Assembly (NCBI GenBank): GCA_035315685.1
Contig: DATFXR010000605.1
Location: 1 to 50,312, forward strand
Direction: 5' to 3'
DNA: 50,312 nt
Source: QHWK01 sp035315685
Lineage (GTDB): Bacteria; Acidobacteriota; Vicinamibacteria; Vicinamibacterales; CAVVIG01
Shown here: positions 16,499 to 25,133 of the stretch, in pieces
Position numbering within the stretch: the first letter of the stretch is position 1
Layout of the letters: every line of letters begins with the position of its first letter
The notes under the pieces: generated by a model
Database searches by the model: none
What the model was told of the DNA's origin: nothing
Seen by the model: only the letters and a program-made list of their open reading frames with translations
Position numbers and translations under genes: made by a program

Positions 16499-16521
16499 TT
16501 ATTTTCGAAGTCAAGTATAAT
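16492..16521 (+). promoter_or_regulatory. Sigma-70-type promoter of marR, probably leaderless
   Basis: TTGTCA (16492-16497), an 18-bp spacer, then a perfect TATAAT (16516-16521). The ATG at 16529 is 8 nt after the -10 box, so transcription should begin at or next to the start codon. No Shine-Dalgarno sequence is present. A GTCAA direct repeat (16494-16498, 16510-16514) within it could be an operator. Confidence 0.7.
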
Positions 16522-16528
16522 CGGGCCG

Positions 16529-16951
16529 ATGAAGAGTCCCGAAGGCGACGCCTTCAGGGCGTGGCAGCTCCTGATGAGGTTCTTTTTCTCGCAGCGGGAG
16601 CATCTGCCGGCCTGCGGCGAGTCACTGGGACTGTCGCCGGTGCAGTGTCACGTGCTGCATCTCATCGAGCCTGGCGAACCGGTGCCGATGAATCGACTGG
16701 CGGAGCTGATGCAATGCGACCCGTCGAACGTGACCGGTCTCGTCGACCGGCTCGAATCAAGAGGCCTGGTCCGGCGCCAGCCGTCGCCGGCTGATCGCCG
16801 CGTGAAAGTCGTCGAGCTGACCCCGATGGGTTCCCGGCTTCGCACACGGCTCCTGCGGCGCGTCACCGCGAGGCCGCTCCCGCTCGCCCGCCTCGGCGCC
16901 GACGACCAGCGGGCCCTCGTGAAGATCCTCGAACGGCTCCTCGAGAAATAG
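16529..16951 (+). CDS. MarR-family transcriptional regulator
   Basis: 140 residues. The central winged helix reads LGLSPVQCHVLHLIEPGEPVPMNRLAELMQ, recognition helix CDPSNVTGLVDRLESRGLVRRQP and wing SPADRRVKVVELTPMG. These are textbook MarR features; the flanking helices serve dimerisation. MarR proteins usually repress their own gene and a divergent neighbour and respond to small phenolics or oxidants. The divergent neighbour here is lon, with a 68-bp shared promoter region, so regulation of lon is a reasonable inference. No conserved redox cysteine cluster is obvious. Confidence 0.9.
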   Translation: MKSPEGDAFRAWQLLMRFFFSQREHLPACGESLGLSPVQCHVLHLIEPGEPVPMNRLAELMQCDPSNVTGLVDRLESRGLVRRQPSPADRRVKVVELTPMGSRLRTRLLRRVTARPLPLARLGADDQRALVKILERLLEK

Positions 16952-17044
16952 CGGGCCTTGCGAAATTGCCGATGGCGCGGAACGCCGATCGCGCCGTGGG
17001 CGCTGCCCGCAGCGTGAAATCCGTTCAGAGCCTGATCAACGCGA

Positions 17045-17761
17045 TCACCAGTCGTCGCGGCGGTTGCCCATGAAGCGAAGCAGGAAGAGGAACAGGTTGA
17101 TGAAGTCGAGGTACAGCGCCAACGCGCCGACGACCGTCGCGCCGGTTGTCGGGCCCGCGCTGGTCGCGAACGCCAGCGCTTTCAGGCGCTGGGCATCATA
17201 AACGGTCAGCCCGGCAAACAGGATCACACCGACGAACGAAATCACGAACTGCAGGCCGTCGTTGTGCCAGAAGAGCCCGACGATTGACGCGAGGACGAGC
17301 CCGATCAGCCCCATGAAGAGGAACTGGCCGAGGCCACTGAGCTCGCGCCGCGTCACCGTTCCGTACGTCGCCAGGGCGCCGAACATTCCTGCGGTGACGA
17401 GGAACGTGCTGAACACGGATTCGCCCGTGAACACGAGCAGGATGGACGACAGCGTCACGCCTGTCAGCGCCGAGTATGCGGCGAACAGTAATGCCGCCGT
17501 GCTGGCCGCCATGCGCTCGACTCGCGCGGAGAGCGCAAAGACGATGCCGAGTTGGGCCAGAACGAGCACCCAGAAAATCGCACGATTGCCGAAAATCGTG
17601 GCCACGAGCGCGGGAGAGCTCGCAACCAGCCACGCCGTCGCGGCGGTGAGTACCAGGCCGCCACACATCCAGCCGTAGACGCCTCGCATGAAGCGTGCGA
17701 CGACATCCGTGTCGCGAGGTATCGGGAATGCGCGCGTGTATCGATCGTCGTACGTGGCCAT
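17045..17761 (-). CDS. Bax inhibitor-1/YccA family membrane protein
   Basis: 238 residues with seven hydrophobic segments. The early 'MRGVYGWMCGGLVLTAATAWLV', the 'VTLSSILLVFTGESVFSTFLVTAGMFGALATYG' segment and the C-terminal 'GLTVYDAQRLKALA...VVGALALYLDFINLFLFLLRFMG' are the signature of the BI-1/YccA (UPF0005) family, including the conserved Asp residues near the last helices. Relatives act as pH-dependent calcium leak channels or interact with FtsH. GAGGAG lies 6 nt before ATG 17761, so the longer open frame to 17875 is not used. Confidence 0.92.
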   Translation of the reverse strand: MATYDDRYTRAFPIPRDTDVVARFMRGVYGWMCGGLVLTAATAWLVASSPALVATIFGNRAIFWVLVLAQLGIVFALSARVERMAASTAALLFAAYSALTGVTLSSILLVFTGESVFSTFLVTAGMFGALATYGTVTRRELSGLGQFLFMGLIGLVLASIVGLFWHNDGLQFVISFVGVILFAGLTVYDAQRLKALAFATSAGPTTGATVVGALALYLDFINLFLFLLRFMGNRRDDW

Positions 17762-17873
17762 AAGGCGCTCCTCTCTCGGATCGTACGTGCCGGCGTGAGG
17801 TGACGCAAGTTCGATCGAAACGTCGAGGCCCGGCTCCCAGAGCGCGTAGTATATGTGGCGAAAGGGGTGCCGC

Positions 17874-18539
17874 ATGACTCGCTTTGTGATCGCGTGCGTC
17901 GGCGCGTTCGCTCTCGTCGGAATCGCCGATGCTCAGGCGCCCGCGACCCAGCGTCCCGATCCGCGCAGCATCCGTTTGCGCGGCGACCGATTCAAGCCGC
18001 TCACCTACGATGAGATGTCGCCGGCGCAAAAGACGATGTTCGAGCATCTCCTGGCGGGACCGCGGGGCGGCGCCAACGGTCCGTTCAATGTTCTGTTGCG
18101 CAGCCCGGAGATCGGCGACCTCGCGCAGGAGTTCGGCGCGGCGACACGTTTCAAGTCGTCGCTGCCGCAACGGCTGTACGAGTTGGCCATCCTCGTCACC
18201 GCGCGGCACTGGACGTCGCAGTTCGAATGGCAGGCGCACCACCGCTCGGCGCTTCAGGCCGGACTCAGCCCGGCGATCGCCGACGCGATCGCGGCAGGCC
18301 GCCGCCCGGCGGTGATGCAGAAAGACGAAGAGGCCATCTACAACTTCTGCTCCGAGCTGCTGGCCGACAAGCAGGTGAGCGACGCGACGTTCGCTGCGGT
18401 CAAGAACGCGTTCGGCGAACGAGGCGTCGTCGATGTGATCGCGGTAACGGGTTGGTACAACACCGTGTCGATGCTCCTGAACGTCGACCGCTACCCGGTG
18501 GCGGACAACACCCAGCCCGAGCTCAAGCCGCTCAAGTGA
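17874..18539 (+). CDS. Exported carboxymuconolactone decarboxylase-like protein
   Basis: 221 residues with a signal peptide (TRFVIACVGAFALVGIADAQA). The body has the CMD/AhpD-like helical pattern: FNVLLRSPEIGDLAQEFG, LYELAILVTARHWTSQFEWQAHHRSALQAGLSP. The AhpD redox CxxC is absent; FEWQAHH stands in that place, as in the decarboxylase-like branch. Many exported members in environmental bacteria have no known substrate. GGGGTG lies 4 nt before ATG 17874. The gene is divergent from the BI-1 gene with a 112-bp intergenic region. Confidence 0.85.
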   Translation: MTRFVIACVGAFALVGIADAQAPATQRPDPRSIRLRGDRFKPLTYDEMSPAQKTMFEHLLAGPRGGANGPFNVLLRSPEIGDLAQEFGAATRFKSSLPQRLYELAILVTARHWTSQFEWQAHHRSALQAGLSPAIADAIAAGRRPAVMQKDEEAIYNFCSELLADKQVSDATFAAVKNAFGERGVVDVIAVTGWYNTVSMLLNVDRYPVADNTQPELKPLK

Positions 18540-18736
18540 TTTGAGGCTCGACTCGTCGAGCCTGCGACGCGGCGCCGATCAGGTTCATTGGAATCCCGCC
18601 ACACTTGTCACTCCCGCCGGTTCCACGCCCGGCGATAGATCTATCTCACGACGGCCACGCAGCACGTCGTCTCGCGCAACGGCTGATGAACGACACCCGA
18701 TGGGATGGAGACACGCTTGGCTCGAGGGGGCGAACA

Positions 18737-18979
18737 ATGTGTCCGGTATGCATGGCGACAGTAGCGTGGGTCACCGCGGGCGTCACCTCGACGGGCGGCG
18801 GCATCGCCACGCTGGTCGTGAGCAGGCTCCGCAGCAGGGACAAACTGGAAAAAGGAGAGGGACATGGAGAACCTGGATGGGCGCGCCATGAAAACACCGC
18901 CGATCGTGTCATCGCAGGAGTGGGAGGCTGCACGGCAGCACCTGCTCGTGAAGGAGAAGGCGTTGACCCGCGCCCGTGA
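18737..18979 (+). CDS. Small CPVC-containing membrane protein
   Basis: 80 residues in the open frame. It starts MCPVCMATVAWVTAGVTS, a CxxC directly after the initiator followed by one glycine-rich membrane helix (to about residue 28) and a charged tail. GAGGGGG lies 6 nt upstream. I recognise the 'MCPVCxxTxAxxxAGxTSTGG' start from small proteins in acidobacteria. The frame overlaps the DUF899 gene by 116 bp. The natural end may be nearer 18870 if a frameshift has occurred, because residues after about 45 look like shadow sequence. A thiol or metal role with the DUF899 protein is inference. Confidence 0.6.
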   Translation: MCPVCMATVAWVTAGVTSTGGGIATLVVSRLRSRDKLEKGEGHGEPGWARHENTADRVIAGVGGCTAAPAREGEGVDPRP

Positions 18980-19691
18980 CGCGCTGGTCGCCGAGCGTCG
19001 CCGGATGCCGTGGCTGCCGGTTGAAAAGAAGTATCAGTTCGACGGCCCGACCGGGACTGTGAGCCTGCTCGATCTGTTCGATCGCCGCCGTCAGCTGATC
19101 GTGTACCGCGCCTTCTTCGAGCCCGGCGTGTACGGCTGGCCGGAACATGCGTGCCGCGGCTGCTCCTTCGTGGCCGACCAGGTCGCCCACGTCGCCCATC
19201 TGAACGCCCGTGACACCACGCTCGCGTTTGTCTCGCGCGCGCCGCAGGCCGACATCGAGCACCTGAAGGCGCGAATGGGCTGGCAGATGCCGTGGTACAC
19301 CATCACGGACAGCTTCGACGTCGACTTCGGCGTGGATGAGTGGCACGGCACGAACGCGTTCATCCACGACGGCGACAAGGTGTTCCGCACGTACTTCGTC
19401 AACAATCGTGGCGACGAGGCGATGGGAAGTACATGGAGCTACCTCGACATCACTGCGCTCGGCCGTCAGGAGGGGTGGGAGGATTCGCCGGAGGGCTACC
19501 CGCAGACACCACCGTACAAGTGGTGGAACTGGCACGACGCCTATGACACTACCTCGTCGTCCCAGTGGTCGAGCGTCGTCGATCGCGGTCTCGTTCTCCA
19601 GGGTCAGTCGGCCGAGCGGAAGGCGGACGACATCGAGTCGGCCGCTGGCCGATCGCGGCGCACCGATTCGAGCGACGGCGACCGCAAGTAA
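18864..19691 (+). CDS. DUF899 family thioredoxin-like protein
   Basis: 275 residues. 'EWEAARQHLLVKEKALTRARDALVAERRRMPWLPVEKKYQF' followed by 'FDGPTGTVSLLDLF', 'CRGCSFVADQV' and 'TTLAFVSRAPQADIEHLKARMGW' is diagnostic of DUF899, a predicted thioredoxin-fold dithiol family. CxxC at CRGC is kept. The start at 18864 is supported by AAAGGAGAGGGAC; the ATG at 18888 aligns better with family starts but has no binding site. The Ser/Arg-rich C-terminal extension (about 240-275) is unusual. Substrate unknown. Confidence 0.88.
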   Translation: MENLDGRAMKTPPIVSSQEWEAARQHLLVKEKALTRARDALVAERRRMPWLPVEKKYQFDGPTGTVSLLDLFDRRRQLIVYRAFFEPGVYGWPEHACRGCSFVADQVAHVAHLNARDTTLAFVSRAPQADIEHLKARMGWQMPWYTITDSFDVDFGVDEWHGTNAFIHDGDKVFRTYFVNNRGDEAMGSTWSYLDITALGRQEGWEDSPEGYPQTPPYKWWNWHDAYDTTSSSQWSSVVDRGLVLQGQSAERKADDIESAAGRSRRTDSSDGDRK

Positions 19692-20059
19692 CCGCTCGTC
19701 TTCACGCGCTCCGCAAACCGTGGCGTGAACGACCGTACCAGACAGGCGCGGCGCTATCCCGCGTTCGCCGCGCCCGCGTCGTTCATGTCACGGCGAGCTG
19801 ATCACCGCACGCGCTCTCGAGACTTTCGTCAAAACTCCGCTCCCAGCCATCGTTCATACAGAATCGAATGCTGACGCTGGTCGCCGCTCACTCCTGCGGC
19901 GACCCCACTGTGGTTCGAGCGCGCTCCGGCACAGAATCGTTCGCTGATTCGACAAAATCGCAGAGGAACGCCACGCGCGGTCGCTGCAGCCTGGCGAATA
20001 TCGAAAGAATTCGGGCGAGCTGAAAGGGGACGGTTCTTGCTCGCAGAGATCTACTGTTT
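19692..20059. other. Intergenic, hairpin only
   Basis: No convincing gene. A hairpin GGTCGCCG / CGGCGACC with a 10-nt loop lies near 19880-19905 and may end DUF899 transcription. The rest shows no recognisable motif apart from weakly A-rich sequence before the next start. Confidence 0.35.
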
Positions 20060-22822
20060 ATGGCACAAAGACTTCTCGTCCTGTGCGCCTTCGTCATGTG
20101 CGTGTTCGATAGCTCCGTCTCGGCGCAGAGCGGCGACCGGACAACAGGCTCGCATGGCAGTCGGCGCTTTCCGGAAGTCAGGTATCCGTTGCAGTTCACG
20201 GTGTCTCCGCCGGTTCGCGAGATGCCGCGGAAGGCGTTCACACCGGCGCCCCCGAAGGAACATTCGATTGGCCGCCCGCACGGGCGGCGCGCCACGTCGG
20301 GCAGCGTCTCTGATCCTGTCGCGCAAACGTTCACGCCGACGCTTGCGACGGCGCAGAGCCTTGGACAGTGGGAAGCGTTGGGCGCAGGCTACCCCGGGTT
20401 TGTCGTGACGGCGGTTCCACCGGACCCGAACATCGCAGTCGGTCCAAACCATATCGTGCAATGGGTCAACAACGCGTTCGTCGTATTCGACAAGCAAGGC
20501 CACGAGGTTCAGGCGCCGGTTGACGACGGCACGTTTTGGGGATTGTTCTCGACCTGCAATCAGCTTGGCGGGTTCAGCGATCCGATCGTTCAGTACGACC
20601 GGATGGCCGACCGCTGGCTGATTGGCGAAGTGGCGATCCCGCTCCTTCCCGGCCTGATTGGTCAGTTCGCGCAGTGCTTCGCTGTATCGACCACCTCGGA
20701 CCCGACCGGCCCGTACAACATGTGGGCGTACGGCTTCGGTACCAACATCAACGACTACCCGAAGATCAGCGTGTGGCCGGACGGGTACTACGTCACCTGG
20801 AACATCTTTCAGGGTTCCGGCACCTTCATTGGACCGGAGGCGTGCTCGTTCGACCGCAGTGCGATGCTGGCCGGAGCTGCGGCTCCGGCACTCGTGTGCT
20901 TCACGCTCAACGACGCGTTCGCCAGCCTCTTGCCTTCCGATCTCGACGGAGCGACACCCCCGCCCGCCGGTTCTCCAAGTTTCTTCATGAACGTCGATCC
21001 GGTGTCCGGCGTGATCAACGAGTGGAAGTTCCATGTCGACTTCGCCAATACAGCGAACTCGACGTTCGTCGGCCCGATCGCGCTGGCGGCGGCTCCGTTC
21101 GCGGCACCGTGCCTCGACACGCAGGACTGCATTCCGCAGCCGGGCACGACCACGAAGCTCGATGCGCTCGGTGATCGGCTGATGTACCGTCTCGCCTACC
21201 GTAATCTGGGAGACCATGCGTCGATTGTCGCCAACCATACGGTGCTCGCGCCCGATGGCAACACGTCGGTGCGCTGGTACGAGGTACGCGATCCGGATGG
21301 CAACCCGACGATCTATCAGCAAGGAAGCTTTGCGCCCGATACCGACAATCGCTGGATGGCCAGCATCGCGATGGACCGGATCGGGAACATCGGAGTCGGG
21401 TACAGCGTCGCCAGCGGCGTGACCTACCCGTCGATTCGATTCACGGGTTGGGAGGTTGGCAACCCCCTCGGGACGTTCCAGCCGGAAACGTTCGCCGCCG
21501 CGGGCGGTGGATCGCAGACCGGATTCGACCGGTGGGGCGACTACTCGGCGATGCGAATCGACCCGAGCGACGATTGCACGTTCTGGTACACACAGGAGTA
21601 CCAGGCGACGACAGATACAGCCAACTGGAACACTCGTATTCTGTCGTTCCGCTTCCCGTCGTGCGGCAACCCGCTGACGCCGACGACAACAACGCTGGCC
21701 GCAGCCCCGAATCCATCGACCGTCGGTCAGGCTGTCGTGTTCACCGCAACTGTATCTCCGGCCGCCGCGACGGGGACGGTGCAGTTCCTCGATGGCGCGA
21801 TCCCGCTCGGCAGCGTGGCGCTGAGCGGTGGCACCGCATCGCTATCCACGTCAGCACTCGCGGCGGGCGCTCACACCGTCACCGCCGTTTACAGCGGTGA
21901 TAACAGCTACGCCACCAGTTCGTCGTCCGCTCTTACGCAGACCGTCAACCCAAACACGATCGGCACGACCACGTCGCTGGCATCGTCGTCGAATCCGTCG
22001 ACGTTCGGACAAGCCGTCGTGTTTACGGCCGCCGTCACCCCGTCGTCCGGAACTGGTGTTCCCACCGGCAACGTCGCGTTCATGGACGGCACGACACTCC
22101 TCGGCTCGTCTGCCGTCGACGGCAGCGGGACGGCCACCTTGTCGACAGTGAGCCTCGCGGTCGGCACGCACGTCGTGACCGCGCAATACGGCGGCGATGG
22201 CACCTTCACCGCCAGTTCGTCGTCCGGGCTGTCGCAGACGATCAACAAGGCCCCGACGACGACGACGTTGACGTCGAGCCCCAACCCGTCGAACAGCGGC
22301 CAGCCTGTGACGTTCACGGCCACGCTTTCGCCATCGACTGCTACCGGGACGGTGCAATTCTTCGATAGCTCGACTTCACTGGGCACTGCGGCGGTATCGG
22401 GGGGCACGGCGTCCCTCACGACGTCGTCGCTCGCGGTGGGAAGCCACGCCGTCACCGCGGTCTACAGCGGGGATGGCAATTACATCACCAGTACGTCGTT
22501 CGCGTACCTGCAAACCGTCAACGCGCCGATCGACAAAGCCAATACGACAACCATTCTCACGTCGAGCCGCAACCCCGCCAATCCCGGCCAGGCTGTGACG
22601 TTCAGAGCCGCGGTGTCTCCATCGATCGCAACCGGCACGGTACGGTTCTTCGACGGCGCTGTCCTGCTCGGAAGCGGAACCGTCACCGGCGGCAGCGCAA
22701 CGCTGACCACGTCGACTCTGTCGGCGGGGCTGCATTCGATCACAGCGCAGTACAGCGGAGACGCCAGCTACAACGGGAGCACGTCGGCTGTTCTGACCGA
22801 GAACGTCCGCCGCAGGAGGTAG
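20060..22822 (+). CDS. Secreted protein with four C-terminal Ig-like repeats
   Basis: 920 residues. It has a signal peptide (MAQRLLVLCAFVMCVFDSSVSAQ). The N-terminal region of about 520 residues is beta-rich: DPNIAVGPNHIVQWVNNAFVVFDK, SDPIVQYDRMADRW, FGTNINDYPKISVWPDGYYVTWN, FDRWGDYSAMRIDP. Four Big_5/Ig-like repeats of about 92-98 residues follow, each built on 'TTLxSSPNPSxxGQxVTFTA...GTVQFxDGxxxLGxxxxSGGTAxLxTSxLxxGxHxVTAxYSGDxxYxxS'. A basic RRRR ends it. It is exported, probably extracellular adhesion or polymer binding; no catalytic motif was seen. The start at 20060 is preferred because the signal peptide begins there, although the ribosome-binding site is weak. Confidence 0.9.
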   Translation: MAQRLLVLCAFVMCVFDSSVSAQSGDRTTGSHGSRRFPEVRYPLQFTVSPPVREMPRKAFTPAPPKEHSIGRPHGRRATSGSVSDPVAQTFTPTLATAQSLGQWEALGAGYPGFVVTAVPPDPNIAVGPNHIVQWVNNAFVVFDKQGHEVQAPVDDGTFWGLFSTCNQLGGFSDPIVQYDRMADRWLIGEVAIPLLPGLIGQFAQCFAVSTTSDPTGPYNMWAYGFGTNINDYPKISVWPDGYYVTWNIFQGSGTFIGPEACSFDRSAMLAGAAAPALVCFTLNDAFASLLPSDLDGATPPPAGSPSFFMNVDPVSGVINEWKFHVDFANTANSTFVGPIALAAAPFAAPCLDTQDCIPQPGTTTKLDALGDRLMYRLAYRNLGDHASIVANHTVLAPDGNTSVRWYEVRDPDGNPTIYQQGSFAPDTDNRWMASIAMDRIGNIGVGYSVASGVTYPSIRFTGWEVGNPLGTFQPETFAAAGGGSQTGFDRWGDYSAMRIDPSDDCTFWYTQEYQATTDTANWNTRILSFRFPSCGNPLTPTTTTLAAAPNPSTVGQAVVFTATVSPAAATGTVQFLDGAIPLGSVALSGGTASLSTSALAAGAHTVTAVYSGDNSYATSSSSALTQTVNPNTIGTTTSLASSSNPSTFGQAVVFTAAVTPSSGTGVPTGNVAFMDGTTLLGSSAVDGSGTATLSTVSLAVGTHVVTAQYGGDGTFTASSSSGLSQTINKAPTTTTLTSSPNPSNSGQPVTFTATLSPSTATGTVQFFDSSTSLGTAAVSGGTASLTTSSLAVGSHAVTAVYSGDGNYITSTSFAYLQTVNAPIDKANTTTILTSSRNPANPGQAVTFRAAVSPSIATGTVRFFDGAVLLGSGTVTGGSATLTTSTLSAGLHSITAQYSGDASYNGSTSAVLTENVRRRR
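21685..22815 (+). repeat. Four tandem Ig-like coding repeats, ~276-294 bp period
   Basis: Repeat starts (ACGACxACG-TTG/CTG type) are near 21688, 21964, 22255 and 22549. Each encodes one 'GQxVTFTA...VTAxYSGD' Ig unit. Copies differ in sequence, so they are older than the PASTA repeats at the left edge. Confidence 0.75.
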
Positions 22823-22923
22823 CACCAGTTCGCGGCTCCACGTCGATCCGGTTCGTACCGGCGCCCGACGCGCCCACGCTAGAATTGCGCCCTGAACGAC
22901 GGCTCACATCAAGAGGAGTCGAG

Positions 22924-23793
22924 ATGGGGAAAACAGCTGGCGGGGCGATGGTCATTCTGGTGGTGCTGGTTGCTGCGCTGGGGGCCCAGCAGTTGTCCGC
23001 GAAGTGGGAGGAGCTCACCGCGGCCGACTTCGTGCAGGCACTGCAGCAGTCGCGCGCGACCTGCGCGTTGCCGTTCGGGATCCTCGAGAAACATGGTCCG
23101 GCGGGCGTGCTCGGCACCGATCTGATCAATGTTCGCTTCTCGACGCTGAAGGCGACGACGGACGAGTACGTGATCGTGTTCCCCGAGTACTACGCCGGGC
23201 AGATCTTCGAGGCGAAGCATCAGCCCGGCACGATCGCATATAGCACGCATCTACAGCTCGAGATGCTGCAGGAGACGGTCGCCGAGATGGCGCGGAACGG
23301 CTGCCGGAAGATCGTGATCGTCAACGGCCACGGCGGCAACAACGCGCTCATCCAGTACTTCGCGCAGATCCAGCTCGAGTCGCCCAAGGACTACGTCGTC
23401 TACACGGTCGCGGCCCTCGGCGGGCCGCAGGGGACGGCTGCGGCCGCGCCGTCGCGGCCGGGTGTCGACGGTCACGCCGGGGAAGGAGAAGTATCGAACC
23501 TGATGGCGTCGCGCCCGGAGCTCGCGCACCCGGAGCGGTCGGCGACCGAGTCAGGCGCGGACCTGAATCGACTCGAGCTGCCGGAAGGCGTGTACACCGG
23601 CATCTGGTGGTACGCGAAGTTCCCGAATCACTACCAGGGCGATTCCACGAACGCGACCGCGACGCGCGGTCGGGCGGCGACCGACGCGATCGCGACGCGG
23701 ATCGCCAACGCCTTCCGCGCGATCAAGCGCGACGAGGTCGGGCCGAGGCTGCAGAAGGAATTCTTCGAGAGAGCCACCAAGCCGCGGCTGTAG
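22924..23793 (+). CDS. Exported creatininase-family protein
   Basis: 289 residues with a signal peptide (GGAMVILVVLVAALGAQQLSA). The creatininase fold is shown by LPFGILEKHGPAGVLGTD (metal ligands Glu, His and Asp), HLQLEMLQETVAEMARNGCRKIVIVNGHGGN and DGHAGEGEVSNLMASRPEL. The canonical motif is E-x-H-G-P-H-L-P; here it is E-K-H-G-P-A-G-V, a departure near the metal site. Family members hydrolyse cyclic amides (creatinine, or formamides in riboflavin/F420 pathways). The substrate here is unknown and the periplasmic location is notable. GAGGAG lies 6 nt before ATG 22924. Confidence 0.85.
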   Translation: MGKTAGGAMVILVVLVAALGAQQLSAKWEELTAADFVQALQQSRATCALPFGILEKHGPAGVLGTDLINVRFSTLKATTDEYVIVFPEYYAGQIFEAKHQPGTIAYSTHLQLEMLQETVAEMARNGCRKIVIVNGHGGNNALIQYFAQIQLESPKDYVVYTVAALGGPQGTAAAAPSRPGVDGHAGEGEVSNLMASRPELAHPERSATESGADLNRLELPEGVYTGIWWYAKFPNHYQGDSTNATATRGRAATDAIATRIANAFRAIKRDEVGPRLQKEFFERATKPRL

Positions 23794-23903
23794 AGATCGA
23801 CGTTCCAGCTCTCGCGGCCGACGGTAACCGGCTTTCGCGACTACACTGATTGGCTCCGCGTGGACGCTTCCTGCGCGCGGGTGACACGTGTGACCGGATT
23901 CCC

Positions 23904-25124
23904 ATGGACTCGCTGATCACTGCTGCGGCGCGTGCGCTGGCAGTGGGTGATCCCCTCGGGGCGCTGAAGCGGGTCGCCTTGCGCGACGATGCGCCTGCGC
24001 TCGCGCTGCGAGGCATTGCGATGGCGCAACTCGGCGATCTGGTTCGAGCGAAGGCGCTCCTGCGCCGTGCCGCGCGCGCTTTCTCGGCGAAGGAGGCAGT
24101 GGCCCGCGCGAGGTGCGTCGTCGCCGAGGCCGAGATCGCGCTCGTCTCCCGCGACCTGGGCTGGTCTGCAAAGGCGTTGGCCTCGGCGCGCGCGACGCTC
24201 GACGCGCACGGCGATCGAGTGAACGCCGCGCATGCGCGGCATCTCGAAGTCCGGCGCCTCCTGCTGATCGGACACATCGACGAAGCCGAGCGTACCCTGG
24301 CGGACCTCGACGCCTCGCCCTTTCCACCCGCGTCGCGGACCGCCTACGAGCTGGTGGTTGCCGGGATCGCGATGCGACGCCTTCGGACGAAGGCGGCGCG
24401 TGCTGCGCTCGCCCGGGCCGCGCGGGCAGCGCGCCTCGCACGCATCCCTGCGCTGACCGCGGAGGTCGAAAACGCGTCTCTTGTCCTGAAGACGCCGGCG
24501 GCGCGCTTGATTGCGAGCGGCAGCGAGCGCCCCCTGCTGCTGGAACATGTCGAAGCGCTGCTGGCATCGCCTGCGCTCGTCGTCGACGCGTGCCGGCGTG
24601 TCGTTCGCGACGGACACACGCTGGTTTCGCTCGCCTCCCGTCCGGTGTTGTTCGCACTGGCGCGCGCTCTGGGCGAAGCGTGGCCCGGAGACGTGCCGCG
24701 GGACGTGCTCCTGGCGCAGGCCTTCGGAGCGAGGCTCGCCGATGAATCGCATCGCGCGCGGCTGCGAGTCGAAGTGGGACGGCTTCGCAGGGAGCTTCGG
24801 CCGCTGGCCGCCGTCAGCGCGACGAAGCGAGGGTTTGCGCTGGCGCCGCGCCGCGCGGGCGAGGTCGTCGTGCTGGCGTGGCCCGTCGAAGACGAGCATG
24901 CGGCGGTGCTCGCCTTCCTCGCCGACGGTGAATCCTGGTCGAGCTCGGCGCTTGCGCTCGCACTGGGAACGAGCCAGCGCACCGTGCAGCGGGCGCTCGA
25001 CTCGCTTGCCGCCGCCGGCAAGGTGCAGTCGTTCGGCCGCGGGCGCGCGCGGCGTTGGATGACGCCGCCGGTGCCCGGATTCACGACGACCTTGTTACTC
25101 CCCGCTCCGCTGCCGATTGACTAG
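23904..25124 (+). CDS. Helix-turn-helix protein with a TPR-like alanine-rich domain
   Basis: 406 residues. The first about 230 residues are Ala/Arg/Leu-rich helices resembling tetratricopeptide repeats (AKALLRRAARAFSAKEAVARARCVVAEAEIAL). The C-terminus has a winged helix (about 350-395: AVLAFLADGESWSSSALALALGTSQRTVQRALDSLAAAGKVQSFGRGRARRW). It is a cytoplasmic predicted transcription factor. A propeller gene follows after 9 bp; I recall this pairing from other genomes but know no function for it. ATG 23904 is chosen as the start of the helical domain. Confidence 0.75.
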   Translation: MDSLITAAARALAVGDPLGALKRVALRDDAPALALRGIAMAQLGDLVRAKALLRRAARAFSAKEAVARARCVVAEAEIALVSRDLGWSAKALASARATLDAHGDRVNAAHARHLEVRRLLLIGHIDEAERTLADLDASPFPPASRTAYELVVAGIAMRRLRTKAARAALARAARAARLARIPALTAEVENASLVLKTPAARLIASGSERPLLLEHVEALLASPALVVDACRRVVRDGHTLVSLASRPVLFALARALGEAWPGDVPRDVLLAQAFGARLADESHRARLRVEVGRLRRELRPLAAVSATKRGFALAPRRAGEVVVLAWPVEDEHAAVLAFLADGESWSSSALALALGTSQRTVQRALDSLAAAGKVQSFGRGRARRWMTPPVPGFTTTLLLPAPLPID

Positions 25125-25133
25125 GATGACGTC

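Noticed and set aside
19880..19960. Minus-strand micro-frame reading SGDQRQHSILYERWLGAEF
   Set aside because: Start codon overlaps its only Shine-Dalgarno-like sequence and no family is recognised.
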